A stretch of 64,000 nt of DNA from Verrucomicrobiota bacterium (GCA_027493615.1 JAOSKK010000034.1:124001-188000), one strand, 5' to 3'; counted from the stretch's first letter, positions 18,292 through 30,681 are shown. Notes: a model not told the origin generated them from the sequence alone. Program-made: numbers and translations.

Positions 18292-21200
18292 CCTGCGTCT
18301 CGGTCGCCGCAGCCGATAGAAGCGCTGCACGTTCGCCGGTTCGACATCGTACGGGCTGGTGACCTCGCGCAAGTCCTGCCAGTCCGCCGGCACCAGCGCG
18401 TCGCTCGATTGCAGGACCGCAGGTGTTGTCCATTCAATCCGTGCTCTGTTTTCGTGCCGGGAGATGGCGAGCCGAAGGGGGGTCACTGGCCTCACGCGCC
18501 CGGTATTCTGCGCGTCGGCGCGGAACTTGGGCCAGGGACTGCGGGCCAAGCCCCCGGCACTCGCGGTGATGAGCGCATACAGCCCATCACTCGCACCGAC
18601 GTAGAGTGTCCCATCGGACCCCATCGCCGGTGACGAGGCATTCCACACTCTCAGCAGGCTTTGGGACCACATCTGGCGCCCCGTCGCACCGTCCATGGCA
18701 GACAAACCGAAGACCGTGAACAGGTCCGGCCAGAACCCTCCCGTCCAGGATTGCGCCTGGTACACCACCCCTCGGCGCTGATTGCCGGACTCAGAGGGCC
18801 TCGATAACCAACGTCCGCAACCCTCCCGCTTGCCATCGAATGCGCCCGTTGGCGGGATCCAGTGCGTAGAGTCTCATTTCGGAGGAAGGCCCACCGGCCG
18901 GCACGTTCGCTGGCACACAAATGCTGCCGTCTGCTCCGATCACGGGCGAGCCATCCACGCACAAACCGCCTGTGGGAAAGGTCCAGACGAGTTGCCCGGT
19001 CGCCCCGTTCAAAGCGTGAACGACTTCCTCGGACGACTCCACATACACCGTGCCCCCCTCACCGACGGCGGGTGAGGAGTGCCACGAAGGCGAGGCTCCC
19101 GCTGTGCTGATCCGGTACTCCCAGAGTTCCTGGCCCGTGGCCCCGATCACCGCATACACTCTTCCGTCATCGGACTGCACATACACCGTCCCATCCTCCC
19201 CAATGGCCGGCGAGGATCCGATGGCGCCGCCGGTCGCGAACTCCCATGCTTTCCGGCCGGTCCCGGCTTCGAGCGCGTAGAGCCTACGGTCATCCGACCC
19301 ACATAAATCAGCCCCTCTGTGCTGATCACCGGGGACGACCGCACGGCACCGCCGGTCAGGAACTGCCAGCGCAACCGCCCGGTCGCGCCGTCCAGCGCAT
19401 AGACGTTCTTGTCGTTCGAACCCACATGCACGGTGCCGTCGGCGCTGATCGCGGGCGAGGACTGCACGTAACCTTCCGTCGCAAACTCCCATCGTTTCTC
19501 GCCTCCTCCTCTCTCGACCGCCAGAATCCCGTAGCCCGCCCCGAAGTAGAGCGTCCCATCTCCTCCGATAGCGGGGCAGGAGTGGACGGGCGCCCCGGTG
19601 ACGAACCGCCACGCGAGGTCCCCGGCTTTGGCCGAGAACACCGCGATCACGGACTTGTGGCCGTCCATCGTCAGCGTCAGGGATTGGCCGCACCCTGGCC
19701 GTCCCCCTCCCAGCGCAGGAACGCCCGGTCGGCCTGGGCGAGCGCGGTAAGCTGAACCACCTCCCCCGGCTCATAGACGGAGCGTGAGGGTTGGAGTTGG
19801 ACAGTCCCGCTCGGTCGGACTTCGACCTGCAACTGGTAACCCACGACCACGCGGGCCACCACCGACGTCACGCTGCCGACCGGATTGCTGACCACGACTT
19901 GGTAGTCCCCGCCATCGGTCGTTTGGGCCTGGCTGACCTCGTAGGCTAACCGGGTTGCCCCCACGATGGGTTTTCCCCCGAAATGCCATTGGTAGCTGAG
20001 CGGCGGGTTTCCGGTGGCGACGATCGTCAGGCTGAAGGCTCCCCCTACCGGCACGCTCAGCCCGGCCGGTTCGGTGACAATGCGCGGGGGCGTTTGGCCC
20101 ACTTCGACTCGACCGGTGTTCCGCGCGTTTCCGCGGGACTTGGGCCAAGAGCTCCGAGCCAGACCCCGCTCCCGTAAAACGCGTAGAGCTTGGGGCCCCC
20201 CCCCCAGTACGTCGTGCCATCGGCCCCGATGGCTGGAGGCGAGACGCCTCCTCCGTCCGTCTGATACTCCCAAATGGGCCGGGCGTCGGAACGGGCCAGC
20301 GCGTAAAGCTTGGAAGAGGATCCGATGTAGACCGTGCCGTCCGCAGCGATCGCCGGGCAGGAGTAGATATCCCCGGCGTGGAACCAACGACTCATCTGCC
20401 CCGAGACCAGGTCAAGGGCATAGACGCGGCCGCCCTGGGCCATCGCTCCGGTGGATCCCAGATACGCGTTCCCTTCCATGCCAATCACCGGTGACGAGTC
20501 CGCGGAGTCGTTTTCCCGCCGCGAGGACCAGAGCACCTGTCCTGTCACCCCGTGGAGGGCATACACCGTGAACGCAGAGGATGAGAAGTAAAAGGGCGGT
20601 GGACCGAAGACGAGTTCCGTCGTCGAGAAGTGGAGCGTTCCGTCCGACCCGATCGCCGGCGCGGCAACCGCCCCGCCCGTCGGGTACTCCCATAGCTTCT
20701 GCCCGGTTGTCCCGTTCAAGGCGTACATCGCCCCGCTGCCCAGCCCTCCGCCGGGCGAGCCGACATACACGGTGTCCCCAAGTCCAATGCAGGGCGACGA
20801 CACACCGCGGCCCGTGCGGTACTCCCAACGCTGCTGCCCCGTCATCGGGTCCAGCGCATAGATCCGGTCCGGTTGGGCTCCGACGAAGACTGTGCCGTCC
20901 GCGCCGATAGCCGCGGAGGTATCAACGGCACTCCCACTGGGGAAGTCCCACCGCTTCTGGCCCGTGACGCCATCCAGCGCGTAGACCTTCGTGTCCCGAG
21001 ATCCCACGAATACCGTTCCGTCGCTGGCCACGGCAGGTGAGGCGACCACCTTGCCACCCGTCTGGTATTGCCAGCACATCGCTCCTGTCGCGCCGTCGAG
21101 TGCATAGAGCCTGGCATCGCGGGAGCCCACATACACCGTCCCGTCCGCCCCGATCGCCGGACACGAGCACATCACCCCGCGTGTCCCCAGCTCCCATCGC

Positions 21201-21445
21201 TTCTGCCCCGTGGTGCCGTCCAGCCCGTAAATCTTCCAGTCTGTGGACCCCACCACCACGATGCCATCCGTGCTGATCGCTGGGGTGGCCCGGACGAGCG
21301 CGTTCCCCATACCGGTCCGGAACTCCCACAGCTTCTCGCCCGGTTGGGCGGCTGTCGCTGATCCACTGGCCGTCAGCGTCAGGGCACTGAACAGAATCCA
21401 GCAGCGGTTTCGGCTCTGCCTATGAATGGTCAAGTTGAAGTTCAT
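18292..21445 (-). CDS. large secreted double PQQ beta-propeller protein with Ig-like linker (several frame breaks)
   Basis: About 1050 residues. Signal peptide MNFNLTIHRQS...LTLTASGSATAA. Propeller 1 (21.38-20.17 kb) has about eight blades of the type QKRWELGTRGVMCSCPAIG-DGTVYVGSRD. Then linker GLARSSWPKSRGNARNTGRV, an Ig-like domain (VPVGGAFSLTIVATGNPPL), a repeat domain ending TMDGHKSVIAVF, and propeller 2 (19.66-18.5 kb), a second GLARSPWPKFRADAQNTGRV linker and the C-terminal IEWTTP...RFYRLRRP module. Breaks near 20166, 19684, 19293, 18786 and 18771 are each repaired by one base. The stop is uncertain: the frame runs on past the FYRLRRP motif at 18295. Linker and C-terminal module are shared with the 15.7-kb paralog. 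Confidence 0.7.
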
Positions 21446-21552
21446 GCTCGCCTCGTTTGGAGCCGGGGTTCACTGCGACGGCGCCGTGCGGTACGCCCCG
21501 CCGGAACGGTCGAAGTCCGTGCTGCATAGGTCCGTATTCGGATGGACTCCCG

Positions 21553-22838
21553 TTAGTCGCTGGTTGGGATTGAAGTGTCATAGACCCGGACGACGCCGTC
21601 CTCCGACCCCACGGCGATTGACTGCCCGTCCGGCGAGAACGCCACAGCCGTGCGCCCTCAAAACCCGACACGACCAGCCCGGCGCCGTCCGGCGTGAATG
21701 CCAGGGCGGTCACGGCCCCGGGGCAACCGGTGAACACCCGCTTTAGGCCCTCGTTGACCCGCTTGGGCGCCAGGCGGCAGAAGCGGGCTGCAGTGTCCAA
21801 CGGCAAGATCGCCAGCCCCGGAGTCGCCGAAGTCGTGGCTGTCCATTCCGAGGTCGGGAGGACCGATGCGGTCTCCAAGTTCCAGTCGTTCAGGGCCGGA
21901 TTCCACTGCACCGAAAGGACATCACCCTGCGCCGAGGCCCAAAGGGAATTGGGAACTTCGCCTGCGTTGAGAGGCACACCCGGGCGAGGCTCGTAGGCCA
22001 TCGCACTTCCGCCCGGATAGAACCACCCACAGTATCGATCGCTCCCGCGCCAGAGTTGCAGCCAGGCAGTCCTGACACCGCCCGCCGCCACGAACTGCAG
22101 ACCGATGGGAGTCGCGATGCGGTATTGCTCGATCGGGCCGATGATGCCCAGCGCGAACCGGTAAGCAAGGAGCGGTGCGCGCTGCCACGCCCGTTCCCCG
22201 GCCGACTCAAGCGGGATCGGTTCACCCGACAGGAACGGCGACCCCGTCAAGATGGCGGTCTCGCCCAAGGGCACCAGTTCGTCCTCCTCGGTGGAGTTCT
22301 GAGCGGAAGCATCGCCTTGGTAGCGGGTACGCACGAGGCACTCAACGATGCCGTCTCCGTCCAGATCAAGCCGTTGGCGCGTGTAGTCCCGGACAGTGCC
22401 TTGGTGGTCGGATTGCTCGATCGGATTGGCTTCGCCCACGACCTGCTGGACCGGGTCGGCCATCTCCGGGCAGGCGGTCTCAATCTGGTACTCCCGGTTC
22501 AGCCGCAGCCAGCCGGGTCGGCTCGAGGCTCCGGGTCGGCGCAGGCCGATCGTCACGGTGGCCTTCCTCGCCAGCGGGCCGACCCCGACCGGTTCGGTCA
22601 CGCCCGGAAGGGACCGTGAATCCCTGAGGACAACGCCCTCGCTCGCCAGCACCCACTGCGCGGGAGTTGGAAGCTGGGTGGGAAGGAGCGCCCCTTCTCT
22701 CAACGGGTAGCCGAGCCATACGGTCTGAACGCCACGGCGGCCCGCGCCGGCACCACGCCTAGCCCGCCGAGGAGGACCAAGACGATGGCACCGATGGTGC
22801 GAAGCGCCCTGCTCCGGCAAGACCTTCTCGGGGGCCAT
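21553..22838 (-). CDS. secreted hypothetical protein with C-terminal WD40-like strands (frame breaks)
   Basis: If one C is removed from CCCCC at about 22832 the leader reads MAPRRSCRSRALRTIGAIVL followed by a V/L-rich core and ARA cleavage site. The mature part has an EF-like RLDLDGDGIVECLV segment, a VLSVQWNP...WTATTS...RFCRLAP module resembling the C-terminal module of neighbouring secreted proteins, then two WD40-type strands, TALAFTPDGAGLVVSGFEG and TAVAFSPDGQSIAVGSEDG, ending VRVYDTSIPTSD. Breaks at about 22735 and 21659. Two strands are too few for a propeller, so the WD40 part is a remnant or pairs with something else. Function unknown. Confidence 0.5.
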
Positions 22839-22867
22839 GAACCTCGTGAGGCCGAGGACGAAGGGAG

Positions 22868-23013
22868 ACGAAGCTCGAGGGAAGCGGCCTGTTCCTTTCG
22901 GGCCTGCTCAGGCACCGTGTAGCCCGGAGGGTGCAGGCGAGACGCCCGCACCACAGGTTCAGGGAGCAACGCCTTCAGCCCAATCCCCGTTGTTCGTAAT
23001 CGGCGGAGAATCC
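22868..23013 (-). repeat. composite dispersed hairpin repeat, minus orientation
   Basis: The same blocks as at 13877-14060, in reverse order on the plus strand: ctcgagggaagcggcctgtt, then ggtgcaggcgAGAcgcccgcacc palindrome, gttcagggagcaacgcc, and one arm of the AATCCCC..GTTCGTAATCGG inverted repeat. Confidence 0.8.
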
Positions 23014-23869
23014 ACTGCAATCCCAGGCTGGACCAGTTGGTCCTCCGACCGCTTCGGATCCCAGCAGAGGAACGGATCTTCGTCATAGGCCAACGCCCCA
23101 ACGTTGCTTGTTCACCGGGTCGGGAACCAGCTCCCTGCGCGCGGGTCGTTGGCTGAACCGTACCGAGTCAGCGGCTCGTGGTGGCAGTAGCGGACTGATC
23201 GCACACACGGCTAGGATCAGCAAGTCTGGTTTTCTTTCCGGAGGCCACAGGTGGCGGTTTCTGCTCACCGGCCTCGCTCAGGCCGAGGCACCGGCGAGGC
23301 GCTGCCGGAATGCCCGGGTAGCGGTATTCCCAGCCTTCGGCACCGCAGTGCTCGTCTCAGATCAATGTCGCGCCTGCGAAGTTGCGGTCAACAGGCTGCG
23401 GTAGAATGCATTCACGAACGCGGCCTGCTCCGCGAGTTGGCCGGCAATGCGACAGTGACAGCGCAACGGACCACACCACCAGCCTCGCGATGGAGGTGGA
23501 ACTGCATCATCGCCAGGTCTCATCCGTGTCATCCGTGAAATCCGTGGTCCCAGCTCAGAACGCCTGCCATGCACCCCGGATTCCACGGATTTCGCGGAGG
23601 GCCCCTCTGCGCCCGACCGTTGTCCCCGGTGACGGCCGCTCGCTCTCGACCGGTGTTCCTCGACCCGCGATCCGACCGTCCCAATACTGGGACAACCAGT
23701 TCCCGGTTCCGAACCCCCCGGCCTGTTCTCCATGGCGGCGAACAGCGGATGAACCTCTGATCCTCAAGGCCTTGCGCCATTCCGTCCGGCTGGCATGGCG
23801 GCTGCATCAGGACAGAACATCGCGGTTGTCGTGAGTGAGATCGCAACGCCGTCTGAAATCGATACGACC
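23014..23869. other. gene-free, repeat-containing stretch
   Basis: No frame here has protein-like composition or a recognisable motif. It contains catccgtgtcatccgtgaaa at about 23523 and a complementary ccacggatttcgcgg at about 23583, a common intergenic repeat type. Possibly a decayed region between the minus-strand propeller genes and the plus-strand transporter operon. Confidence 0.5.
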
Positions 23870-24130
23870 ATGCCAGTGCTCGCCAAATTCTACGGGATCG
23901 TGATCCGGATGTTCCGGGTGCGGGGGATGCCCGCCCGCTTCCACGCGATCTACCACGACGCCGAACTCGTGGTCGAGATCGCCCCCCTCCGGGTCGTTCA
24001 GGGCAACGTCCCGACGCGCATCGCACAGCTCGTCCTCGCCTGGGCGCGGACGCACCAGGCCGAACTGCTCGCCGCCTGGGCCGCCTTGCTGCACTCGCGC
24101 AGGCCGGCCGCCATCGGCCCGCTGGACTGA
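23870..24130 (+). CDS. DUF4160 family small protein
   Basis: 86 residues. MPVLAKFYGIVIRMF followed by PARFHAIYHDAELVVEI, VVQGNVPTRIAQLVLAWA and HQAELLAAWAAL matches the DUF4160 pattern (AxFxGIxIxM, HFHAxY, LPxRxxxLVxEW). These proteins are normally encoded next to a DUF2442 partner in a toxin-antitoxin-like pair; no partner is seen within 300 bp on either side. I chose the internal ATG at 23870 because the upstream 25 codons do not match the family. Confidence 0.75.
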   Translation: MPVLAKFYGIVIRMFRVRGMPARFHAIYHDAELVVEIAPLRVVQGNVPTRIAQLVLAWARTHQAELLAAWAALLHSRRPAAIGPLD

Positions 24131-24180
24131 ACCACGCCGCCACGCCGGCCCCGCGCCAAAGCCCGCTCCCCTCCCCCGTC

Positions 24181-25446
24181 ATGGATATTTCCCGCCCAGA
24201 ACTCGGCCGCCGGCGACGCCGTCGCCGGGCGCTCTCCAGCGCCGCGGCGCTGGTCCTGCTGGCGGGCACCACGCTGGGGCTCTCACGCCTCAAGCCCGCC
24301 GCGCCGCGCGTCGATCGGCACGCCATTTACACCGACACGGTCAAGCGCGGCGAGATGCTCCGGCAGGTGCGCGGCAACGGCACGTTGGTGCCGGAGGAAG
24401 TCAACTGGGTCCCGGCCATCACGGCCGGCCGCGTCGAGCGGATCCGGGTCCTGCCGGGCGCCGCCGTGAAGGCCGACACCATCCTCGTCGAGCTCAGCAA
24501 TCCGGAGGTCGAGCACGCGGCTTTCGAGGCTGGGTGGCAGCTCAAGGCCGCCGAGGCCCAGTCCAACAAGCTGAAGGTCCAGTTGGAAACCGAACGCCTC
24601 GGCCAGGAAGCCCAGGCCGCTCAACTCCGCGCGGAATGCTCCGTCGCGAAGCTCGACGCCCAGGCCGACGCCGAGCTGGCGGCCGGCAAGTTGGTGGATC
24701 GGCTCACTGCCTTGCGCTCGCAGACCAAGGCCGAACAACTCGTCATCCGTTGCGAGCTCGAGGAGAAGCGGCTCCGCATTCTCCAGGATTCCCACGAGGC
24801 GCAGCTCGCCGCCCAGCAGGCCGAGATCGAGCGCCTGCGCGCCGTCCTCGAACTGCGCCGCACCCAGGAAGCGCGGCTCCAGGTCCGCAGCGGGCTCGAT
24901 GGCGTACTGCAGCGCCTGGGCGACCGCGAAACCCTCCAGGTCGGCCAGCAGCTCCCGGCCGGCGCTCTGGTGGCGCGCGTGGCCAACCCCGCCCGGCTCA
25001 AGGCGGAGATCAAGATCGTGGAGACCCAGGCCAAAGACGTCGCCCCGGGCCAGAAAGCCGTGATCGACACCAGGAACGGCAAGATCGCCGGCCACGTCGT
25101 GCGCGTCGACCCGGCCGTCCAGAACGGCACCGTCACCGTAGACGTGGCGCTGGACGAGGCGTTGCCGCGTGGCGCCCGCCCGGACCTGTCGGTCGAAGGC
25201 GTCATCGAGCTGGAGCGACTCGCGGACGTGCTGCACGTCGGTCGCCCCGTGCAGGGACAGGCGGAAAGTCTGGTGGGCCTGTTCAAGGTGACCGCCGGCG
25301 GTCGCGAAGCCCAGCGCGTCCCCGTGCGACTGGGCCGCAGCTCCGTCAACACCATCGAGATCCTCTCCGGCCTGGAGCTCGGCGACACCATCCTGCTGAA
25401 TGACATGTCCCAGTATGACGCCCATGACCGGGTCCGGCTGAATTGA
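24181..25446 (+). CDS. MacA/HlyD-like periplasmic adaptor of an ABC exporter
   Basis: 421 residues. A basic N-terminus (GRRRRRRRALSSAAALVLLA) gives one membrane anchor. Then a lipoyl-type half-motif GNGTLVPEEVNWVPAITAGRVERI...VLPGAAVKADTILVELSNPEVE, a long coiled-coil hairpin rich in Q/E/A (residues about 115-235), LQVRSGLDGVLQRLGDRETLQVGQQLPAGA (second lipoyl half), and beta-barrel/proximal domains. By family it spans the periplasm and connects a MacB-type ABC transporter to an outer-membrane channel. It is the first gene of an ABC operon running to 35.7 kb. Confidence 0.88.
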   Translation: MDISRPELGRRRRRRRALSSAAALVLLAGTTLGLSRLKPAAPRVDRHAIYTDTVKRGEMLRQVRGNGTLVPEEVNWVPAITAGRVERIRVLPGAAVKADTILVELSNPEVEHAAFEAGWQLKAAEAQSNKLKVQLETERLGQEAQAAQLRAECSVAKLDAQADAELAAGKLVDRLTALRSQTKAEQLVIRCELEEKRLRILQDSHEAQLAAQQAEIERLRAVLELRRTQEARLQVRSGLDGVLQRLGDRETLQVGQQLPAGALVARVANPARLKAEIKIVETQAKDVAPGQKAVIDTRNGKIAGHVVRVDPAVQNGTVTVDVALDEALPRGARPDLSVEGVIELERLADVLHVGRPVQGQAESLVGLFKVTAGGREAQRVPVRLGRSSVNTIEILSGLELGDTILLNDMSQYDAHDRVRLN

Positions 25447-25496
25447 GCAGGGACCACGGACCACAGACATATGACATCGAACCTCGAACCTGACAC

Positions 25497-25533
25497 TTCG
25501 CCCTTCGCCCTTCGCCCTTCGCCCCTCGCCCTT
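25497..25533 (+). repeat. heptanucleotide tandem repeat (TTCGCCC)n
   Basis: About five 7-bp units (cttcgcccttcgcccttcgc..) just before the ATPase start at 25542. Two other 7-bp pairs precede it: ggaccac x2 at about 25450 and tcgaacc x2 at about 25478. Confidence 0.88.
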
Positions 25534-25541
25534 ACTCTCCT

Positions 25542-26257
25542 ATGACCACCAACGGTTCTCTCATCACCCTGGAAGGCATCACCAAAGTCTTTTTTCACCG
25601 ACGAGGTCGAAACGCATGCCCTGTCGGGCATCCACCTCGAGATCCGGAAAGGGGAGTATGTATCCATTGCCGGACCCTCTGGCTGTGGCAAGTCCACCCT
25701 CCTCTCGATCCTCGGCCTGCTGGACACTCCCACGGGAGGGCCTCTATCGGCTGAACAACGAGGACGTTTCCAAACTGGGCCATGCCGACCGCGCGCGCAT
25801 CCGGAACCGGGAGGTGGGCTTCATCTTCCAGAGCTTCAATCTCATCGGCGACCTGACGGTCTTCGAGAATGTGGAACTGCCCCTGACCTATCGGCGACTC
25901 CCGGCCGGCGAGCGCAAGCAACGGGCGAACGAGGCGCTTGAGAAGGTCGGCATGTCCCATCGCGTGAACCACTACCCTTCGCAGCTCTCGGGCGGCCAGC
26001 AGCAGCGTGTGGCGGTCGCCCGGGCGCTGGCGGGCAAACCTTCGATCCTGCTCGCCGACGAGCCGACCGGGAACCTCGACTCCAAGAACGGCGAGGCCGT
26101 CATGAACCTGCTGCGTGATCTGCATCGTGAAGGGGCGACCATCTGCATGGTCACGCATGACCCGCGGTTCGCCCGCCACGCCGACCGGCAGGTGCATCTG
26201 TTCGACGGGCGGGTCGTGGAAGAGATGGTGGAGGAGGCCGCGGCGGTGAACCCTTGA
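25542..26257 (+). CDS. MacB-like ABC transporter ATPase (two frame breaks)
   Basis: About 238 residues. MTTNGSLITLEGITKVFF, Walker A AGPSGCGKST, Q-loop GFIFQSFNLIGDLTVFENV, signature LSGGQQQRVAVARAL, Walker B ILLADEPTGNLD and H-loop VTHDPRFA are all present. The N-terminal third has two breaks: a surplus T in TTTTTT at about 25591 (five T gives VFFTDEVETHALSGIHLEI) and a surplus base in gggaggg at about 25736 (TGGLYRLNNED). It should pair with the ADOP permeases downstream and the MacA-like adaptor upstream to export a substrate or drive mechanotransmission. Confidence 0.85.
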
Positions 26258-26322
26258 GGGGAAATAGCCGCATGGACGACGAACGCCGCCCGTCTCGATC
26301 TCTCAAGCGCTCTCTGGGACGC

Positions 26323-26565
26323 TCAGCGGGGAGACTTGCGGGTGCCGTTCCGGGTCGAGACTTCGAGGCGAGTCACCAACACGATGTCCACCACCTCGTA
26401 ATCATCCGGCTTGTCATGACGGTAAACGAGCATCTCACGCCCGCTGGGAGCCAGGGCAACGAAGTCTTCGTGCTTAACCACGAGCCGGCCGCCGTCGGCC
26501 ACGTGGACCACAAACGGGCGAAACGGTCGTTCGTGCAGCAGCTTCCGAATCTCATCCGCTTTCAT
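26323..26565 (-). CDS. small conserved hypothetical protein, antisense in the ABC operon
   Basis: 80 residues, MKADEIRKLLHERPFRPFVV followed by HVADGGRLVVKHEDFVALAPSG. The pattern LLxxxPFxPFxVHxxDGxxxxVxHP is a small protein type often seen in Planctomycetota and Verrucomicrobiota, with no function known to me. It lies between the two ATPase genes, on the opposite strand, like the toxin-antitoxin modules further down this operon. Confidence 0.65.
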   Translation of the reverse strand: MKADEIRKLLHERPFRPFVVHVADGGRLVVKHEDFVALAPSGREMLVYRHDKPDDYEVVDIVLVTRLEVSTRNGTRKSPR

Positions 26566-26651
26566 CGGCCCCACGATACGAGAAACCCCGGAGCGTGCAA
26601 GGCCGGCCAACCGGTCGCGCCCGCGCCAACGACCCACCACCTGCCCCTCCC

Positions 26652-27314
26652 ATGATCCAGCTCCGAAACCTCGAGAAGCGTTACCAGACCCGGGCGGGGT
26701 TCACGTTCGTGCTGCGACAGATCAACCTGGATGTGGAGGAAGGCGATTTCCTCACCTTCATGGGCCCCAGCGGCGCCGGAAAGTCCACGCTGCTCAGCAT
26801 CCTCGGCATGTTCGATGGCGCGTTCGAAGGCGAGTATCACTTCAGCGGCCAGGCAATTCACCGCCTCCCGCCGAGGGATCGCGCTGCCCTCAACAAGCGG
26901 CACATCGGGTTTGTCTTCCAGCAGTTCCATTTGTTGGACGATCTGACCGTGGCAGAGAACCTCGACCTGCCACTCTCCTATCGCGACCTCAAGAAGTCCG
27001 AGCGGCAGGCGCTCGTGGCAGACATGCTGGATCGGTTCGGCATCGTGGCCAAGAAAGACCTGTTTCCTTCCCAGCTCAGCGGCGGGCAACAGCAACTGGT
27101 GGCCATTGCCCGGGCGATCATTGCCAAGCCCTCGCTCCTCCTGGCCGACGAGCCCACCGGGAACCTCCACACCGATCAGGGCCGGGAGATCATGGACCTG
27201 TTCAAGAAGCTGAACGGAGAGGGGACCACCATCATCCAGGTCACGCACAACCCCGAGTGGGCCGGATACGGCCGGCGCATCGTGCGGCTCAAGGACGGCT
27301 GGATGGAGTCGTAA
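26652..27314 (+). CDS. MacB-like ABC transporter ATPase
   Basis: Intact, 220 residues. Walker A MGPSGAGKST, Q-loop FVFQQFHLLDDLTVAENL, signature LSGGQQQLVAIARAI, Walker B LLLADEPTGNLH and H-loop VTHN. The D-loop has NLHTDQG instead of the usual NLDS. It is a second ATPase in the same operon as 25542, so the system may form a heterodimer or two alternative complexes with the several permeases. Confidence 0.9.
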   Translation: MIQLRNLEKRYQTRAGFTFVLRQINLDVEEGDFLTFMGPSGAGKSTLLSILGMFDGAFEGEYHFSGQAIHRLPPRDRAALNKRHIGFVFQQFHLLDDLTVAENLDLPLSYRDLKKSERQALVADMLDRFGIVAKKDLFPSQLSGGQQQLVAIARAIIAKPSLLLADEPTGNLHTDQGREIMDLFKKLNGEGTTIIQVTHNPEWAGYGRRIVRLKDGWMES

Positions 27315-27429
27315 GATGAAGCTGAAAGGCGCGAAACGGTGCCCGGCCGCGCAGCTTCTTACGATCCGAGACCTTCATATTCGTGGCCTGAAGGTGGACG
27401 AGTTTGCCCGTCAGTTCAATTAGCCTGAT

Positions 27430-27549
27430 ATGACCGACCTCAAGTTCGCCCTTCGTCAGCTCCGGAAACACCCCGGCTTCACCGCGGTCGCCGCGCTCAC
27501 GCTCGCGTTGGGCATCGGCGCGAACGGCAATCCAGCGCCCGGCTTATGA
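27430..27549 (+). pseudogene. ADOP permease N-terminal stub a
   Basis: 39 codons: MTDLKFALRQLRKHPGFTAV-AALTLALGIGAN, then an unrelated seven-residue tail and stop. The first 32 codons are almost identical to the start of the permease at 28151 (about 96 bp direct repeat) and include the whole first transmembrane start of the ADOP family (acidobacterial duplicated orphan permease). Homology ends at GIGAN, and an antisense RHH/PIN pair begins 19 bp later. Either a truncated permease gene or a duplicated 5' end created with the module insertion. Confidence 0.85.
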
Positions 27550-27861
27550 AGGCGAGAAGATCTGCTCCAGCGCCCTGCGCGCTTCCCGTCGGATCGTCGG
27601 AGCAACCCAGAGCGATGACGCCAAGAGCGCGTCGAGCCGGGCCGCGCTTTGCTGCCGGTCCAATAGCCCGTGGGCCGCAGCCCAGAGGACGACTCCGAGT
27701 GAACCGTGCGCTTCGACCCGAACAGACCTTGCCAATTCTCGCGCCGACGTGTCGTCCGTCAAATACCACTGGGCGTGCAATTGGAGGGCTAACGCGAGGG
27801 CTTCAGACTCGTGCAAGTGAAGGACCGGCCCCGTGTCACAGACAACCCTCTCCGGTTTCAT
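27544..27861 (-). CDS. PIN-domain (DUF3368-like) toxin, internally shortened
   Basis: 105 residues. MKPERVVCDTGPVLHLHE is the first PIN strand with its catalytic Asp; then directly SEALALALQLHAQWYLTDD, ARELARSVRVEAHGSLGVVLW and LLASSLWVAPTIRREARRAL. In DUF3368 proteins about 50 residues normally lie between these blocks, so a central segment, holding part of the active site, appears deleted at the HLHE/SEAL junction. It is coupled to the antitoxin by ATGA. Probably inactive or altered. Confidence 0.75.
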   Translation of the reverse strand: MKPERVVCDTGPVLHLHESEALALALQLHAQWYLTDDTSARELARSVRVEAHGSLGVVLWAAAHGLLDRQQSAARLDALLASSLWVAPTIRREARRALEQIFSPS

Positions 27862-28058
27862 GGTCGCCGCGCTTGGCGCAACGCCCAAGCGATGTCCTCT
27901 CGCTGATGCTTCTCGGCGAGAATACTGGCATGGTGCCGGAGAAACTCGCTCAGCGCATGCCGCACGGCCTCCTGGGGGTTTGGATACAGGCCCGCCTCCA
28001 CCAAGCCCTCCAACTCAGCCGCTATTCGGTCTGGCAACTCCATTTCCAGCGACTTCAT
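27858..28058 (-). CDS. ribbon-helix-helix (CopG-like) antitoxin
   Basis: 66 residues: MKSLEMELPDRIAAELEGLV-EAGLYPNPQEAVRHALSEFL is the RHH pattern (strand with alternating residues, then two helices), followed by a charged tail. It precedes the PIN gene with a 4-bp overlap. By family it is an autorepressing antitoxin. Antisense to the ABC operon. Confidence 0.82.
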   Translation of the reverse strand: MKSLEMELPDRIAAELEGLVEAGLYPNPQEAVRHALSEFLRHHASILAEKHQREDIAWALRQARRP

Positions 28059-28150
28059 GACCGCAGCGTAGGACGCGGACTCCCAGCGGTCAAGAGCCGC
28101 AACCCATCCCGATCCAGGCAGCGTTAACCATTCAACCCGTGTATCGGACC

Positions 28151-30623
<2,473 letters not shown>

Positions 30624-30681
30624 GGAAGGCTGAAAGCAGGGAATGGATCCCCTTCGGAAGACTGCGAACCCTTGACCTGCC

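Noticed and set aside
22868..23101. Minus-strand protein with VVRASRLHPP and EQARKEQAASLEL
   Set aside because: This is the translation of the composite repeat; the same peptide appears at 13.9-14.06 kb in another gene gap.
23108..23404. 97-codon plus-strand frame in the gene-free stretch
   Set aside because: No family match, Arg/Ala-biased composition, overlapping frames of equal quality on both strands.
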